From CAMDMI01 sp044379485 (GTDB lineage Bacteria; Bacteroidota; Bacteroidia; Cytophagales; Flexibacteraceae): a stretch of DNA of 64,000 nucleotides. The DNA lies in the NCBI GenBank assembly GCA_044379485.1, contig JBIPOE010000006.1:39339-103338 (forward strand). Reading direction: 5' to 3'. Under the pieces are notes generated by a model. That model was not told the origin of the DNA, searched no databases, and saw only the letters and a program-made list of their open reading frames with translations. Positions 1 through 8,058 of the stretch are shown piece by piece (the stretch's first letter is position 1; each line of letters starts with the position of its first letter). The position numbers and the translations under genes were made by a program.

Positions 1-762
1 ACCCGTCCAGAATAAAGCCATGGTTCCTTTTAAAAAATTACCTGAGGTTTTAAACTCAAGTTCGGGTCTTTGTCCTGATTTCCAGACACATAAGCCTGTT
101 TCTTTAATAACGGCAGGATCTTGCCAACCCACGCCGAGGTCTAATTCTGATTCAACTCCATTTTTACCCATCAAAATGGCATAGGCAGCAGAGCCGCCAA
201 GTCCGCCACCGATTTCAAATGGCCATTCATTCAGACTAACTTTAGGTGTAATGGCGCAGTTAACTATGTAGCCTCCTTCTCTGGAAAGTTTAGGTACATC
301 AAGCCACCCTCCTGCAAAATCAACCCGCAAAGGCAATTCGTGAGGCGCTTTGATATAATTGATAATTTCTGTTGTGGATACCTTTTCATAATTCAGTGTT
401 TTTGGAAGTGCTATATATTCTGCACCAATCTCGTCACAAAGTGCTCTTTTTTCAAATTCAAATTTGTCATCTTCCGTTACAACCAAAAGATTTGGTCTTA
501 ATCTTAAGAAGTGAGATTTAAAATCCAAACCTATTATTTCATCATCACCCACTACTACTTCATCAATCATGGTTAATGATTCCAATAGTCTTTGTTTGTG
601 GTAAACAGGGAGAGATGATTTTCGGTTTTTATGAATTTTTAATGATTTTTCACCAGCAAAAGAAACAATTAAGTGGTCTCCAAGTGATTTTGCCTGGGTG
701 AAAAACTCAACATGTCCGCCATGGATAATGTCATAACATCCTGATACAAAGACTTTTTTCAT
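1..762 (-). CDS. Cytidylyltransferase-GHMP kinase fusion, partial (3' end outside window)
   Basis: The ATG is at 762 and the frame stays open to base 1, so 254 N-terminal residues are visible and the C-terminus lies outside the window. The first ~135 residues are a nucleotidyltransferase domain: the N-terminus contains VFVSGCYDIIHGGHVEFF, with the HxGH nucleotide-binding signature at residues 14-17. From about residue 145 the sequence switches to a GHMP sugar-kinase domain, shown by LRVDFAGGWLDVP and the glycine-rich ATP loop GGGLGGSAAYA. Known relatives activate sugars by phosphorylation followed by nucleotidyl transfer (heptose- or fucose-type routes), so a role in making an activated sugar for surface glycans is inferred; the substrate cannot be told. 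It is the last visible gene of a leftward group and is separated from the DUF4296 gene by 107 bases. Confidence 0.8.
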   Translation of the reverse strand, partial: MKKVFVSGCYDIIHGGHVEFFTQAKSLGDHLIVSFAGEKSLKIHKNRKSSLPVYHKQRLLESLTMIDEVVVGDDEIIGLDFKSHFLRLRPNLLVVTEDDKFEFEKRALCDEIGAEYIALPKTLNYEKVSTTEIINYIKAPHELPLRVDFAGGWLDVPKLSREGGYIVNCAITPKVSLNEWPFEIGGGLGGSAAYAILMGKNGVESELDLGVGWQDPAVIKETGLCVWKSGQRPELEFKTSGNFLKGTMALFWTG

Positions 763-869
763 TTTGTAATTCTAATTCGTGTGCAAATAAACACAAGCCA
801 AGGAATTTGATGGATAGGAGAGGGGAAATATTTGTGATTTTACTTCTAAAAGTTTTTTGAAAATTGAAT

Positions 870-1205
870 CTACTTTTCAGCCTTTTGCAGCAAATGGGTG
901 TACATCGTGTCCATTAACTCAATGTTTGTGGCATAAAATCTAAAACTTCTTTTTACCATTCCGGTATCAATTTTATGCTTTTTCATTAGTTCTTTTTCGA
1001 GCACTAAAAAAAGTTCGCTTAAGGTATCCTGTCTGATTCCCGACAGTTGCAACTTCGATTCAAGTTCATGTAAATCACCAATGTAGGCCTCCATTTTCGG
1101 AATCGGCAATACATTGTTGGGAATAACAACTTTTTTTTCTTCTGATTCACAAGACATCAGACCTGAAATGAAAAAAAGAAACAGGAGCTTAATTGTTGTT
1201 TTCAC
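870..1205 (-). CDS. DUF4296 lipoprotein
   Basis: A 111-residue exported protein. The N-terminus has a short hydrophobic core ending FFISGLMSC, a lipobox with the lipidated Cys at about residue 19, so it is probably anchored in the envelope. The rest matches the pattern of DUF4296 proteins of Bacteroidota: a Pro-rich lead (VLPIPKME), an acidic-His helix (GDLHELES), and a C-terminal YATNIELMDTMYTHLL segment. The start is GTG and directly abuts the TAA of the upstream ABC transporter gene (TAAGTG), so the two are translated from one message. The function of the family is not known; coupling to an exporter suggests an accessory role, which is inference. Confidence 0.75.
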   Translation of the reverse strand: MKTTIKLLFLFFISGLMSCESEEKKVVIPNNVLPIPKMEAYIGDLHELESKLQLSGIRQDTLSELFLVLEKELMKKHKIDTGMVKRSFRFYATNIELMDTMYTHLLQKAEK

Positions 1206-2987
1206 TTATACTTCTTCTGTTGTTAATTGCTTCTCATACAATTCTTTATAGGCACCTTTCTCTGCAATCAATTTTTCATGATTTCCTTGTTGAATGATCC
1301 TTCCTTCATCTAAAACCAAAATATGTTCAGCCATTTTAACCGAGGATATCCTATGAGAAATAATAATGGTAGTTTTATCCTGCATCTCCTTTTTCAAATG
1401 ACCTAAAATGGCATTTTCAGTGTTGGTATCAACCGCAGAAAGGCAATCATCCAGAATCAAAACTTTGGGATGAAGCACCAAGGCCCTGGCAATGGAAACC
1501 CTTTGTTTCTGGCCTCCTGATAATGTAATTCCCCGCTCGCCAATAATGGTATCGTATTCTTTTTCAAAACCCAGGACATTATTGTGTAAATCAGCTTGTT
1601 CGCTTCCTTTCATAATGGATGATTCACTTAAATCGATATTGCCAAATCTGATATTGTTGCGAATGGTATCAGAAAAAAGGAAAACATCCTGAGGTACGTA
1701 GCCCATTTGTTTTCTTAGCTCACCTGGTTCATAATCTGTAATAGCATGGTCGTCAATTAACAATTCTCCTTTGGAAACATCGTACAACCTGCAAATTAAA
1801 TTGGCCAATGTAGATTTTCCTGAGCCGGTTGTTCCCAAAATCCCAATACTTTGGCCTGCATTTACAGAGAAAGTCACATCTTTTAGTGCTTCAATGCCGG
1901 TATCCGGATAGGTGAATGACACGTTTTTGAAATCGATTTTACCTTTTATTTCAACCTTCAGATTTTTTACTGAAGTCAAAGTGGTTTTGTAATTCAGGAA
2001 TTCATTTATTCTGGTTTGACTTACAGCTGCCCGTTGCGCTATACTAATTACCCAACCCAAGGAGGTTACAGGCCAGGTCAACATATTCACATAAATAAGA
2101 AACTCTGCAATATTTCCGGTTGAGATTTTGCCAGCCATAACCTGTTGTCCGCCCACATAAACTGTTAAAATCGAACTTGCCCCAATCAAAGTCATAATCA
2201 GTGGTGCGAACCAGGAATTGATGTTTCCAAGTTGGATAGACCTTTGTCTGTATTCATCTGACTCAGCTCCAAAAAGTAAAACCGATTCTTTTTCCTTGCC
2301 AAAAGCCTTTAAAACACGAATTCCGGAAAAGGCCTCCTGAACAAATGTGGATAAGCGTGAAAGGCTTTTCTGAATTTGGTCTGAACGTTTTTCAATTTGA
2401 TTGTTCAAGTAATAAATAGAAACAGAAAGTATCGGCAATGGCATCAGTACATATAAAGTAAATTCTACATTTACTGAAATCATATAACTGATTACCATAA
2501 TAAATAGAACTATAAGATTAATGCCATACATAATTGCAGGGCCTGTGTACATCCGGACCCTGCCAACGTCTTCAGAAATCCTCGCCATTAAATCTCCGGT
2601 ATTATTTTTTCTGTAAAACTCTAAAGGCAATTGCTGATAGTGGGTGTAGATATCATTTTTCTGGTCGTACTCAATGTGGCGACACATTACGATTATGGCC
2701 TGCCGCATAAAAAATAAAAACAGCCCACGCAACAAGGCCATCGCTACGATAAGGAGACCAAATTTTACAACTGCGGTTTCGAAAATAGCATAGAATTTTC
2801 TTTTTTCTGAAGGATCGTTTAGGTTTTTAAATTCGTTTATGTTGTTGGCTACCAGGTCAAAAGATTGTCTTACCAATTGGGCTGGATAAATAGCAAACAG
2901 ATTAGAAAGTATTACAAAAACAATTCCCAATAAAAGGTGGTACCGGTATCTGAAAAAGTAAATGTTAAGCGAAAGGAGAGATTTCAA
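1206..2987 (-). CDS. ABC exporter, fused permease and ATPase (MsbA/MdlA-like)
   Basis: A half-transporter with six predicted membrane segments in the N-terminal ~320 residues and a C-terminal ATPase. Numbered on the longest frame (start 3089, 627 residues): Walker A GTTGSGKST at 419-427, signature LSGGQ at 523-527, Walker B VLILDD at 543-548, and the H-loop His at 579. The residue after Walker B is Asp where most exporters have the catalytic Glu; an Asp there is typical of the degenerate site of heterodimeric exporters such as MdlA. The reported start is a TTG at 2987: from it the protein begins LKSLLSLNIYFFRYRY, as relatives do, whereas the longer frame would leave only 9 bases to the divergent DUF983 gene. 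Substrate unknown; lipid or drug export is the usual role. Confidence 0.88.
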   Translation of the reverse strand: MKSLLSLNIYFFRYRYHLLLGIVFVILSNLFAIYPAQLVRQSFDLVANNINEFKNLNDPSEKRKFYAIFETAVVKFGLLIVAMALLRGLFLFFMRQAIIVMCRHIEYDQKNDIYTHYQQLPLEFYRKNNTGDLMARISEDVGRVRMYTGPAIMYGINLIVLFIMVISYMISVNVEFTLYVLMPLPILSVSIYYLNNQIEKRSDQIQKSLSRLSTFVQEAFSGIRVLKAFGKEKESVLLFGAESDEYRQRSIQLGNINSWFAPLIMTLIGASSILTVYVGGQQVMAGKISTGNIAEFLIYVNMLTWPVTSLGWVISIAQRAAVSQTRINEFLNYKTTLTSVKNLKVEIKGKIDFKNVSFTYPDTGIEALKDVTFSVNAGQSIGILGTTGSGKSTLANLICRLYDVSKGELLIDDHAITDYEPGELRKQMGYVPQDVFLFSDTIRNNIRFGNIDLSESSIMKGSEQADLHNNVLGFEKEYDTIIGERGITLSGGQKQRVSIARALVLHPKVLILDDCLSAVDTNTENAILGHLKKEMQDKTTIIISHRISSVKMAEHILVLDEGRIIQQGNHEKLIAEKGAYKELYEKQLTTEEV

Positions 2988-3098
2988 TGGGACCCTTATC
3001 GGGGAATTAAGTTGCAAAAATAGGGTTTTTGCAATCAAATTTCTGAATAGATCATATTGAAGTCGGATATTTGCGGATACTCTTTCCAATATTAATAA

Positions 3099-3485
3099 AT
3101 GTCCTATTCAAAGCTTGGTTCCATCTTATTTTGCAAATGTCCACGTTGTCGAAAAGGTAATATGTTTACCAACAGTCCTCTTAGTATTCAATTTGGGAGA
3201 CGGGCTTTTGTGAATTGTCCTGTTTGTAATTTGAAATTTGAAAGGGAACCAGGCTTTTTTGAGGGAGGAATGTATTTTAATTATGCCTTAAATGTTGCCA
3301 TTCTTTTCAATTCTGGAATAGCTACTTATTTCTTTTTAAATGACCCAAACCCATATGTATATTTTGGTGTATCAGCTTCAATGGTTGTGCTTTTAGTCAG
3401 CTTTACCAGTAGATTGAGTAAATCTTTAATGCTTCATTTGTTTGGTGATGTGCGCTATGAGCCTGATTCCCAAACAAAAAACTAA
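3099..3485 (+). CDS. DUF983 family small membrane protein
   Basis: A 128-residue protein with two CxxC pairs near the N-terminus (CKCPRC and CPVC, probably one zinc site), the family motif EPGFFEGGMYFNYA, and two hydrophobic segments (about residues 63-83 and 88-105). This arrangement is that of DUF983, an uncharacterised membrane family common in Bacteroidota and Alphaproteobacteria. It is divergent from the ABC exporter gene; the ATG follows an A-rich leader (ATTAATAAATG) with no Shine-Dalgarno sequence, as usual in this phylum. Confidence 0.85.
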   Translation: MSYSKLGSILFCKCPRCRKGNMFTNSPLSIQFGRRAFVNCPVCNLKFEREPGFFEGGMYFNYALNVAILFNSGIATYFFLNDPNPYVYFGVSASMVVLLVSFTSRLSKSLMLHLFGDVRYEPDSQTKN

Positions 3486-3577
3486 GAATAGGGAATAATT
3501 CCTTAAAAATGCCGCTTAATTTTATTGGAATCCAAAATAGATTTCCTCATATTTGCGACCCAATTTAGAAAACGACC

Positions 3578-3727
3578 ATGGGTGTAACTCGATTAAAAAG
3601 AAAAGACAGAAGGAATAAAGCGTTTGCAAATGCACGCGTAAAGCGAATCAAGCAGTTGACCCTTACTCCTGTCATCAAAAAAGTGGATGTAGAGGAGTTG
3701 AAAAAATCTTTTACGACTACAGCATAA
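3578..3727 (+). CDS. Small basic conserved protein (49 residues)
   Basis: The frame encodes 49 residues starting MGVTRLKRKDRRNKAFANAR and ending in an acidic/threonine stretch (VDVEELKKSFTTTA). The first half is strongly basic (many Lys and Arg), as in ribosome- or RNA-associated small proteins. I recognise the N-terminal wording from hypothetical proteins of other Bacteroidota, but no function is known to me. It stands alone between the DUF983 gene and a strong terminator (3735-3764), with a possible promoter (TATTTGCG) 22 bases before the ATG. The clean terminator placement and the basic composition support a real gene. Confidence 0.65.
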   Translation: MGVTRLKRKDRRNKAFANARVKRIKQLTLTPVIKKVDVEELKKSFTTTA

Positions 3728-3734
3728 CTTCAAG

Positions 3735-3764
3735 AGGCTTTCCAAAAGGATGGCCTTTTTTTTT
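3735..3764 (+). terminator. Rho-independent terminator after the 49-residue gene
   Basis: AGGCTTTCC-AAAA-GGATGGCCT forms a nine-position stem with one mismatch and one G-T pair, followed by a run of T. It begins eight bases after the stop codon. Confidence 0.8.
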
Positions 3765-4392
3765 GAAGGTACATGGTTAAATGGATTTTCTTGTAGATTA
3801 TCTGATATTTAGAACAGTAGTTTTTTTGATTTGAACACGAATATTCGTACATATTTCAAAAAAAACGATTTTGATTAGTTGATAATTGGTGGAAGTATTG
3901 GTCAGCACAAAAATTTTAGAAATTAGTAACCAACTTAGATTTTCGAATCCGCTTTTAAGAATCAAATCATAACTCTGCAACCTGAAATAAAAGCTCTAAT
4001 ATTAACTCAAGTTGCAGCCTTTTCCCAAAATATAATTTCTATTCGGTCGAAAAGAGTTAAATCATAAGCAATTTTGCTTATTTTATGAATTGTAAATGCC
4101 TAAAAATGAGGCGTGATATTTTTGGATTAGATTAGTAGTGCAATTTTCCTTTTACTAAGTTTTTAGCACAATTTTGTAAAAAACATACTTCAAATTTAAA
4201 AAGAATCTTGTGATAATCTCTATTATAAATAAGTTATAAGGCAATTAAGGGTATTTTTTACCTACTGAAAAATGAAAATTTGCAGTTCACAGAATTGATA
4301 AACAAAAAATGGTAATTTTTTATTTATCAATCAGATATATCGTAATAGCTGTAAGCTGGAATAAAAATAAATTTCGAAAAGCTCAAATATAC
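3765..4392. other. AT-rich intergenic region, no gene seen
   Basis: About 630 bases with very low G+C between the terminator and the convergent lipoprotein gene. Only short frames of low-complexity composition occur; none resembles a protein. No tRNA cloverleaf or strong hairpin was found. Confidence 0.6.
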
Positions 4393-5385
4393 TTAATTAG
4401 GGCATTTTATTACAAAATAAAATCCGGTATTACCATCATTACAACTCCCATATATCTGGACTTTTACATTTGTACTAATACTCGGATTGTAGTCGAATGA
4501 AAGATCTTTATAATTACCTGGAAGTAACCAGGTATCCAAAAAGCCAGGTCCTTGTTCAGGTCCTGGTTTGCAAGTTGGATATTTATCAAAAGGCAAAAGC
4601 TCTCCTGATGGGTTGGTTGTAGCAACATATTTATTGTTATACTTAACATCAACCCTGTCTCCTGAGAATCTACTGTAAGCATCAGTTAATCTACAACGTA
4701 TAGTAACTTTTCCAGCTTTATTACCAAGATCTAAATTGTAAAAGTGTAGGCCGGAACCTTTATCACTAATGGAATCATTACAACTATACAATTTAACATT
4801 TTCAATTGTCCGAACTTCTGGAATGGCATCTACAGTTTGATCTACATTATTAACTTTAATTTTACCAGTGATATTGACAGTGAAATCAAATGTAAAATTA
4901 CCTTCCTTTATATAGCTGGGGATTTTGAAGTTGATAAAGTATCTTAACCCATTTGCCTGAAGTGGCATTTTCCAAAATCCTTTTGCTCCCTTTACCTTTA
5001 GAAATGCAGTATTTATTTTTAGTGTGGACAGCTGTTGGGTATTATCTAGTTGCAAAGTGCCTGCTCCTGGATATTTAATGAAAATACTGAAAGGAATAGA
5101 AACCTCATCGCCAGGTCTGAATACTCTATTGTCGTTTTCTAGTACGAAAAATGCACCGTAATTGGTATCCGGGGCATAGTCTACATTATTTAAAAGAAGC
5201 CTTTTTCCTGGAATAATCGAATCATAATAATGGCCCTCAAGTTGAAGCACTTTGTTTAAGGCATCTTTGTCTGCAACGGGATCAATTCCGAACCTATTAA
5301 TTGAAATTCCTTCTTCATTTTTTTTACAGCCAAATAGAATTGTTGCCAATAAAAAAAATGTTAGTATATTTATTCGAATAACCAT
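4393..5385 (-). CDS. Hypothetical lipoprotein
   Basis: 330 residues from the ATG at 5385. The N-terminus is a lipoprotein signal (ILTFFLLATILFGCKKNEE; Cys at residue 19), which is why this start is preferred to the 51-residue longer frame that would overlap the upstream gene. No enzyme motif is visible. The body is rich in beta-strand-like alternation, has a GDEVSIPFSIFIKYPGAGT stretch typical of extracellular beta-sandwich folds, and has several Cys in the C-terminal half (CNDSI, CRLTD, CKPGP, SCNDG, KCPN). One base separates its ATG from the stop of the outer membrane protein gene, so the two form an operon and may form a surface complex (inference). Confidence 0.7.
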   Translation of the reverse strand: MVIRINILTFFLLATILFGCKKNEEGISINRFGIDPVADKDALNKVLQLEGHYYDSIIPGKRLLLNNVDYAPDTNYGAFFVLENDNRVFRPGDEVSIPFSIFIKYPGAGTLQLDNTQQLSTLKINTAFLKVKGAKGFWKMPLQANGLRYFINFKIPSYIKEGNFTFDFTVNITGKIKVNNVDQTVDAIPEVRTIENVKLYSCNDSISDKGSGLHFYNLDLGNKAGKVTIRCRLTDAYSRFSGDRVDVKYNNKYVATTNPSGELLPFDKYPTCKPGPEQGPGFLDTWLLPGNYKDLSFDYNPSISTNVKVQIYGSCNDGNTGFYFVIKCPN

Positions 5386-5386
5386 T

Positions 5387-6298
5387 TTAGTTGATTGTGA
5401 CGGTGGCTTGAATAGAAAATTGAAGGTTTGAGAGGTTGGCACCTTCCTTGTAAAAAGAAGTGTTATATGTCGTTTGAAATCTTGCACCGAACATAGGGGT
5501 AAAAAGTCCTCCAAATCCAAACATCCAACCCATTCCACCGCTTGTTAAATAATCAGATTTCAGTTCCTGGTCTGGTTTGGTTTCATTTGTTGAAAAAGGC
5601 CCATTATAAGCCCTTGTTCCATTGGTTTCTCTGGTAAGTTCATACTTTAGTTTTCCGGATACCAACCAATCAAGGCTTGGACCTATTTCGAAATAAACTT
5701 TGTTTCCATATCTGATAAATAGATTGGTAGAGAGATAATTAGCTTTTATCGATTCATTTATTCCTGTTTTATCTATGTACTCAAGAGTCAAATTTTGGTT
5801 TTTAAATTCCGATTTATATCCTCTTTGCAAAAATCCAACACCGACACCAAATCCGAGCAAAGCCAAAGCAGGTGCTTGCTCTAAAAATGGGCTATATCTG
5901 AATTGAGCACCAGCGGAAAATCCATAAATATCTGTATTGGTAACTGAGGCAGGAAATAAAGTTGAATTGGTTCCGTAGTAAGCATCCTGGAATTCAAAAA
6001 AATTACCAAAAGCGAAATTCATAGCTGGGCCTACAAATAAATCTGTACTCATTAATTTTGCCCCTTCAGGACCATTTCCTCTTCTTCCACTGCCTCTCCC
6101 TTTTGATCTCCTTTTTCTTTGTTTAAGATATGATTCAGAGATATTTAACTGTATTATATTCGGACTTAAATAAGATAGATAATTTGACGTTTCTTTTTTA
6201 TAAGCGGAAGTTTTACCTTTTCCGACTTTTGGTAAAAAAGAAATAAAAAGAAAAACGAATAAAATTCTCAAGCTAAAAAGATTCATTTTTTTGTTCAT
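5387..6298 (-). CDS. Probable outer-membrane beta-barrel protein
   Basis: 303 residues with an N-terminal signal peptide (MNLFSLRILFVFLFISFLP after a short lead). A basic Gly/Arg-rich linker (RKRRSKGRGSGRRGNG, about residues 62-77) precedes a barrel-like region: FVGPAMNFAFGNFFEF, FSAGAQFRYSPFLE, LLGFGVGVGFLQRGY, LFIRYGNKVYFEIGPSLDWL, and a final strand ending QFSIQATVTIN. This is the pattern of PorT/OmpW-like barrels in Bacteroidota, though no exact family is assigned. It is the first gene of a two-gene operon with the lipoprotein. The 140 bases upstream are AT-rich and presumably hold its promoter. The basic linker is unusual and might contact lipopolysaccharide or the periplasmic face (speculative). 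Confidence 0.7.
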   Translation of the reverse strand: MNKKMNLFSLRILFVFLFISFLPKVGKGKTSAYKKETSNYLSYLSPNIIQLNISESYLKQRKRRSKGRGSGRRGNGPEGAKLMSTDLFVGPAMNFAFGNFFEFQDAYYGTNSTLFPASVTNTDIYGFSAGAQFRYSPFLEQAPALALLGFGVGVGFLQRGYKSEFKNQNLTLEYIDKTGINESIKANYLSTNLFIRYGNKVYFEIGPSLDWLVSGKLKYELTRETNGTRAYNGPFSTNETKPDQELKSDYLTSGGMGWMFGFGGLFTPMFGARFQTTYNTSFYKEGANLSNLQFSIQATVTIN

Positions 6299-6439
6299 TT
6301 AAATCTAGCCTAATAAGAAACACATCTGTTTAATATGTTATCTATTAGGAATTGTAACCAAGCTCTTTTTTTAGTTAGTATCAAATTATTTAGACTTAGC
6401 TGATCAATTATAAATTTGACAATTATATTTTTTTAAAAT

Positions 6440-7579
6440 TTAACCAATTGCTGAGTCCAGATCTTCAATAAGATCCTTTATATCTTCAAGGCCAACGCTT
6501 AATCGAATTAAGGTATCCTTTAAACCATTTTTTTCTCTTTCTGCTTTTGGAATACTGGCATGGGTCATAGTTGCAGGATGTGTACACAGAGATTCAACGC
6601 CACCAAGCGATTCCGCAAGTGTAAAAATATGTAAATTTTCCATTACCCTTTTAGCCTCAGAAAGTTCATCACTTTTTAATGTAAATGAAACCATACCTCC
6701 AAAATCATTCATTTGGCTGGAGGCTAAGGCGTGACCTACATGATGGGATAAACCAGGGTAATATACGTGGCCAACTTTTGGATTCTTATAGAGCCAATCT
6801 GCAATTAATTTTGCGTTTTGACAGTGCCTTTCCATCCTTACATGAAGTGTTTTTAGGCCTCTAAGTACCAAAAAGCAATCCATAGGTCCAGGAGTGGCAC
6901 CTGAAGCATTTTGAATAAAGGCCAATCGTTGATGTAATTCTTCATCCTTTACTATTAAAGCACCCATTACAACATCCGAATGGCCTGCCATATATTTTGT
7001 CAATGAATGCATAACAATATTAGCTCCAAGAGATAAAGGGTTTTGTAAAAAAGGAGTAGCGAAAGTATTGTCCACCGCCAATAATAAAGACCTTTCTTTG
7101 GTTACATTAGCTAGGGAAGCAATGTCAATAATTTGAAGCAGTGGGTTTGTAGGCGTTTCTACCCAGATTAATTTTGTATTTGTATTTATAAGGGGTAGAA
7201 TATCGTCACCAGACTGGATTTTTGTGAAGTGAAACTTAATGCCAAAATCCTGATAGATTTTTGTAAATAATCTATAAGTTCCTCCATATAAATCCGAAGC
7301 AGCTATCACCTCATCTCCAGGCTTCAACAGTTTTAATACAGCATCTGTGGCCGCTAATCCAGTTGCAAAACAAATGCCATGCGTTCCGTTCTCAAGGGCA
7401 GCCAGGTTGTTTTGAAGAACTGTTCTCGTTGGATTGTGTGTTCTTGAATATTCGTAGCCTTTATGTACTCCAGGTGAGGTTTGTGCGTAGGTCGAGGTTT
7501 GGAAAATTGGTGTCATTACCGCCCCGGTTGAAGGATCTGGCTCAATACCTGCATGAATTAATTTGGTGGCAAATTCCAT
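6440..7579 (-). CDS. PLP-dependent cystathionine gamma-synthase/lyase family enzyme
   Basis: 379 residues, the normal length for the Cys/Met-metabolism PLP family. Visible signatures: the N-terminal FATKLIHAGIEPD, YEYSRTHNPTR (phosphate-binding Tyr/Arg from the partner subunit), WVETPTNPLL, VDNTFATP, and the PLP lysine in HSLTKYMAGHSDVVMG (Lys195). The C-terminus keeps SLGGVESLCTHPATMTHAS and the RLSVGLED signature. The family interconverts cysteine, homocysteine and methionine precursors in the cytoplasm. The sequence alone does not separate cystathionine gamma-synthase from gamma-lyase, so no symbol is given. It is monocistronic, downstream of the str operon and separated from it by a terminator. 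Confidence 0.9.
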   Translation of the reverse strand: MEFATKLIHAGIEPDPSTGAVMTPIFQTSTYAQTSPGVHKGYEYSRTHNPTRTVLQNNLAALENGTHGICFATGLAATDAVLKLLKPGDEVIAASDLYGGTYRLFTKIYQDFGIKFHFTKIQSGDDILPLINTNTKLIWVETPTNPLLQIIDIASLANVTKERSLLLAVDNTFATPFLQNPLSLGANIVMHSLTKYMAGHSDVVMGALIVKDEELHQRLAFIQNASGATPGPMDCFLVLRGLKTLHVRMERHCQNAKLIADWLYKNPKVGHVYYPGLSHHVGHALASSQMNDFGGMVSFTLKSDELSEAKRVMENLHIFTLAESLGGVESLCTHPATMTHASIPKAEREKNGLKDTLIRLSVGLEDIKDLIEDLDSAIG

Positions 7580-7611
7580 TTGATGTAGTAATTCTTAAAT
7601 TTTATGGGAAG

Positions 7612-7619
7612 CAAAAGTA
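7612..7619 (-). promoter_or_regulatory. Probable -7 promoter element of the PLP enzyme gene
   Basis: Read on the minus strand the site is TACTTTTG, a full match to the Bacteroidota -7 consensus TAnnTTTG, 33 bases before the ATG. No clear -33 TTG lies at the expected distance, so the assignment rests on one element. Confidence 0.45.
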
Positions 7620-7689
7620 GTATTATTGAATCCTTATTTTGTAAAAAGACTTTCGCTTTTTGTAATTATTTTTAATTAAATTCATAGGT

Positions 7690-7722
7690 AAAAAAAAAGC
7701 CAACTTTTTTGAAGTTGGCTTT
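7690..7722 (-). terminator. Rho-independent terminator of the str operon
   Basis: On the minus strand AGCCAACTT-CAAAA-AAGTTGGCT forms a perfect nine-pair stem followed by eight T. It begins about 20 bases after the rpsJ stop and so closes the operon there. Confidence 0.9.
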
Positions 7723-7740
7723 AGAATCTAATTGTTTCAG

Positions 7741-8046
7741 TTAAACTTTAATTTCAACTTCAACTCCGGAAGGAAGTTCAAGTTTCATTAAAGCATCTAC
7801 TGTTTTGGAACTTGTGCTATAAATATCAACCAATCTCTTATAGGTAGATAATGAAAATTGATCTCTTGATTTCTTGTTTACGTGTGGTGAACGTAATACT
7901 GTAAAAATCTCTTTTTCAGTTGGCAAAGGGATTGGACCACTTACAATCGCACCCGTTGCTTTTACTGCACGAACAATTTTTTCAGAAGACTTGTCAACCA
8001 ATGAGTGGTCGAAAGACTTTAGTTTTATTCTAATTTTCTGATTCAT
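7741..8046 (-). CDS. rpsJ: 30S ribosomal protein S10
   Basis: 101 residues, full length for S10. Diagnostic stretches: QKIRIKLKSFDHSLVDKS, GPIPLPTEKEIFTVLRSPHV, and the C-terminal LELPSGVEVEIKV. S10 is part of the 30S head and, as NusE, of antitermination complexes. It is the last gene of the str operon, 12 bases after fusA. In many relatives rpsJ is followed by rplC and the rest of the S10 operon; here a terminator follows instead. Confidence 0.98.
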   Translation of the reverse strand: MNQKIRIKLKSFDHSLVDKSSEKIVRAVKATGAIVSGPIPLPTEKEIFTVLRSPHVNKKSRDQFSLSTYKRLVDIYSTSSKTVDALMKLELPSGVEVEIKV

Positions 8047-8058
8047 GATTCTTATTTC

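Noticed and set aside
3798..3980. A 60-codon leftward frame in the AT-rich gap.
   Set aside because: No conserved motif, AT-driven composition, no leader or terminator.
4309..4500. A 63-codon rightward frame before the lipoprotein gene.
   Set aside because: Low-complexity composition, overlaps the end of a better supported gene, no family resemblance.
4393..5538. The lipoprotein frame extended upstream to 5538.
   Set aside because: The extension overlaps 150 bases of the barrel gene and would bury the lipoprotein signal inside the protein.
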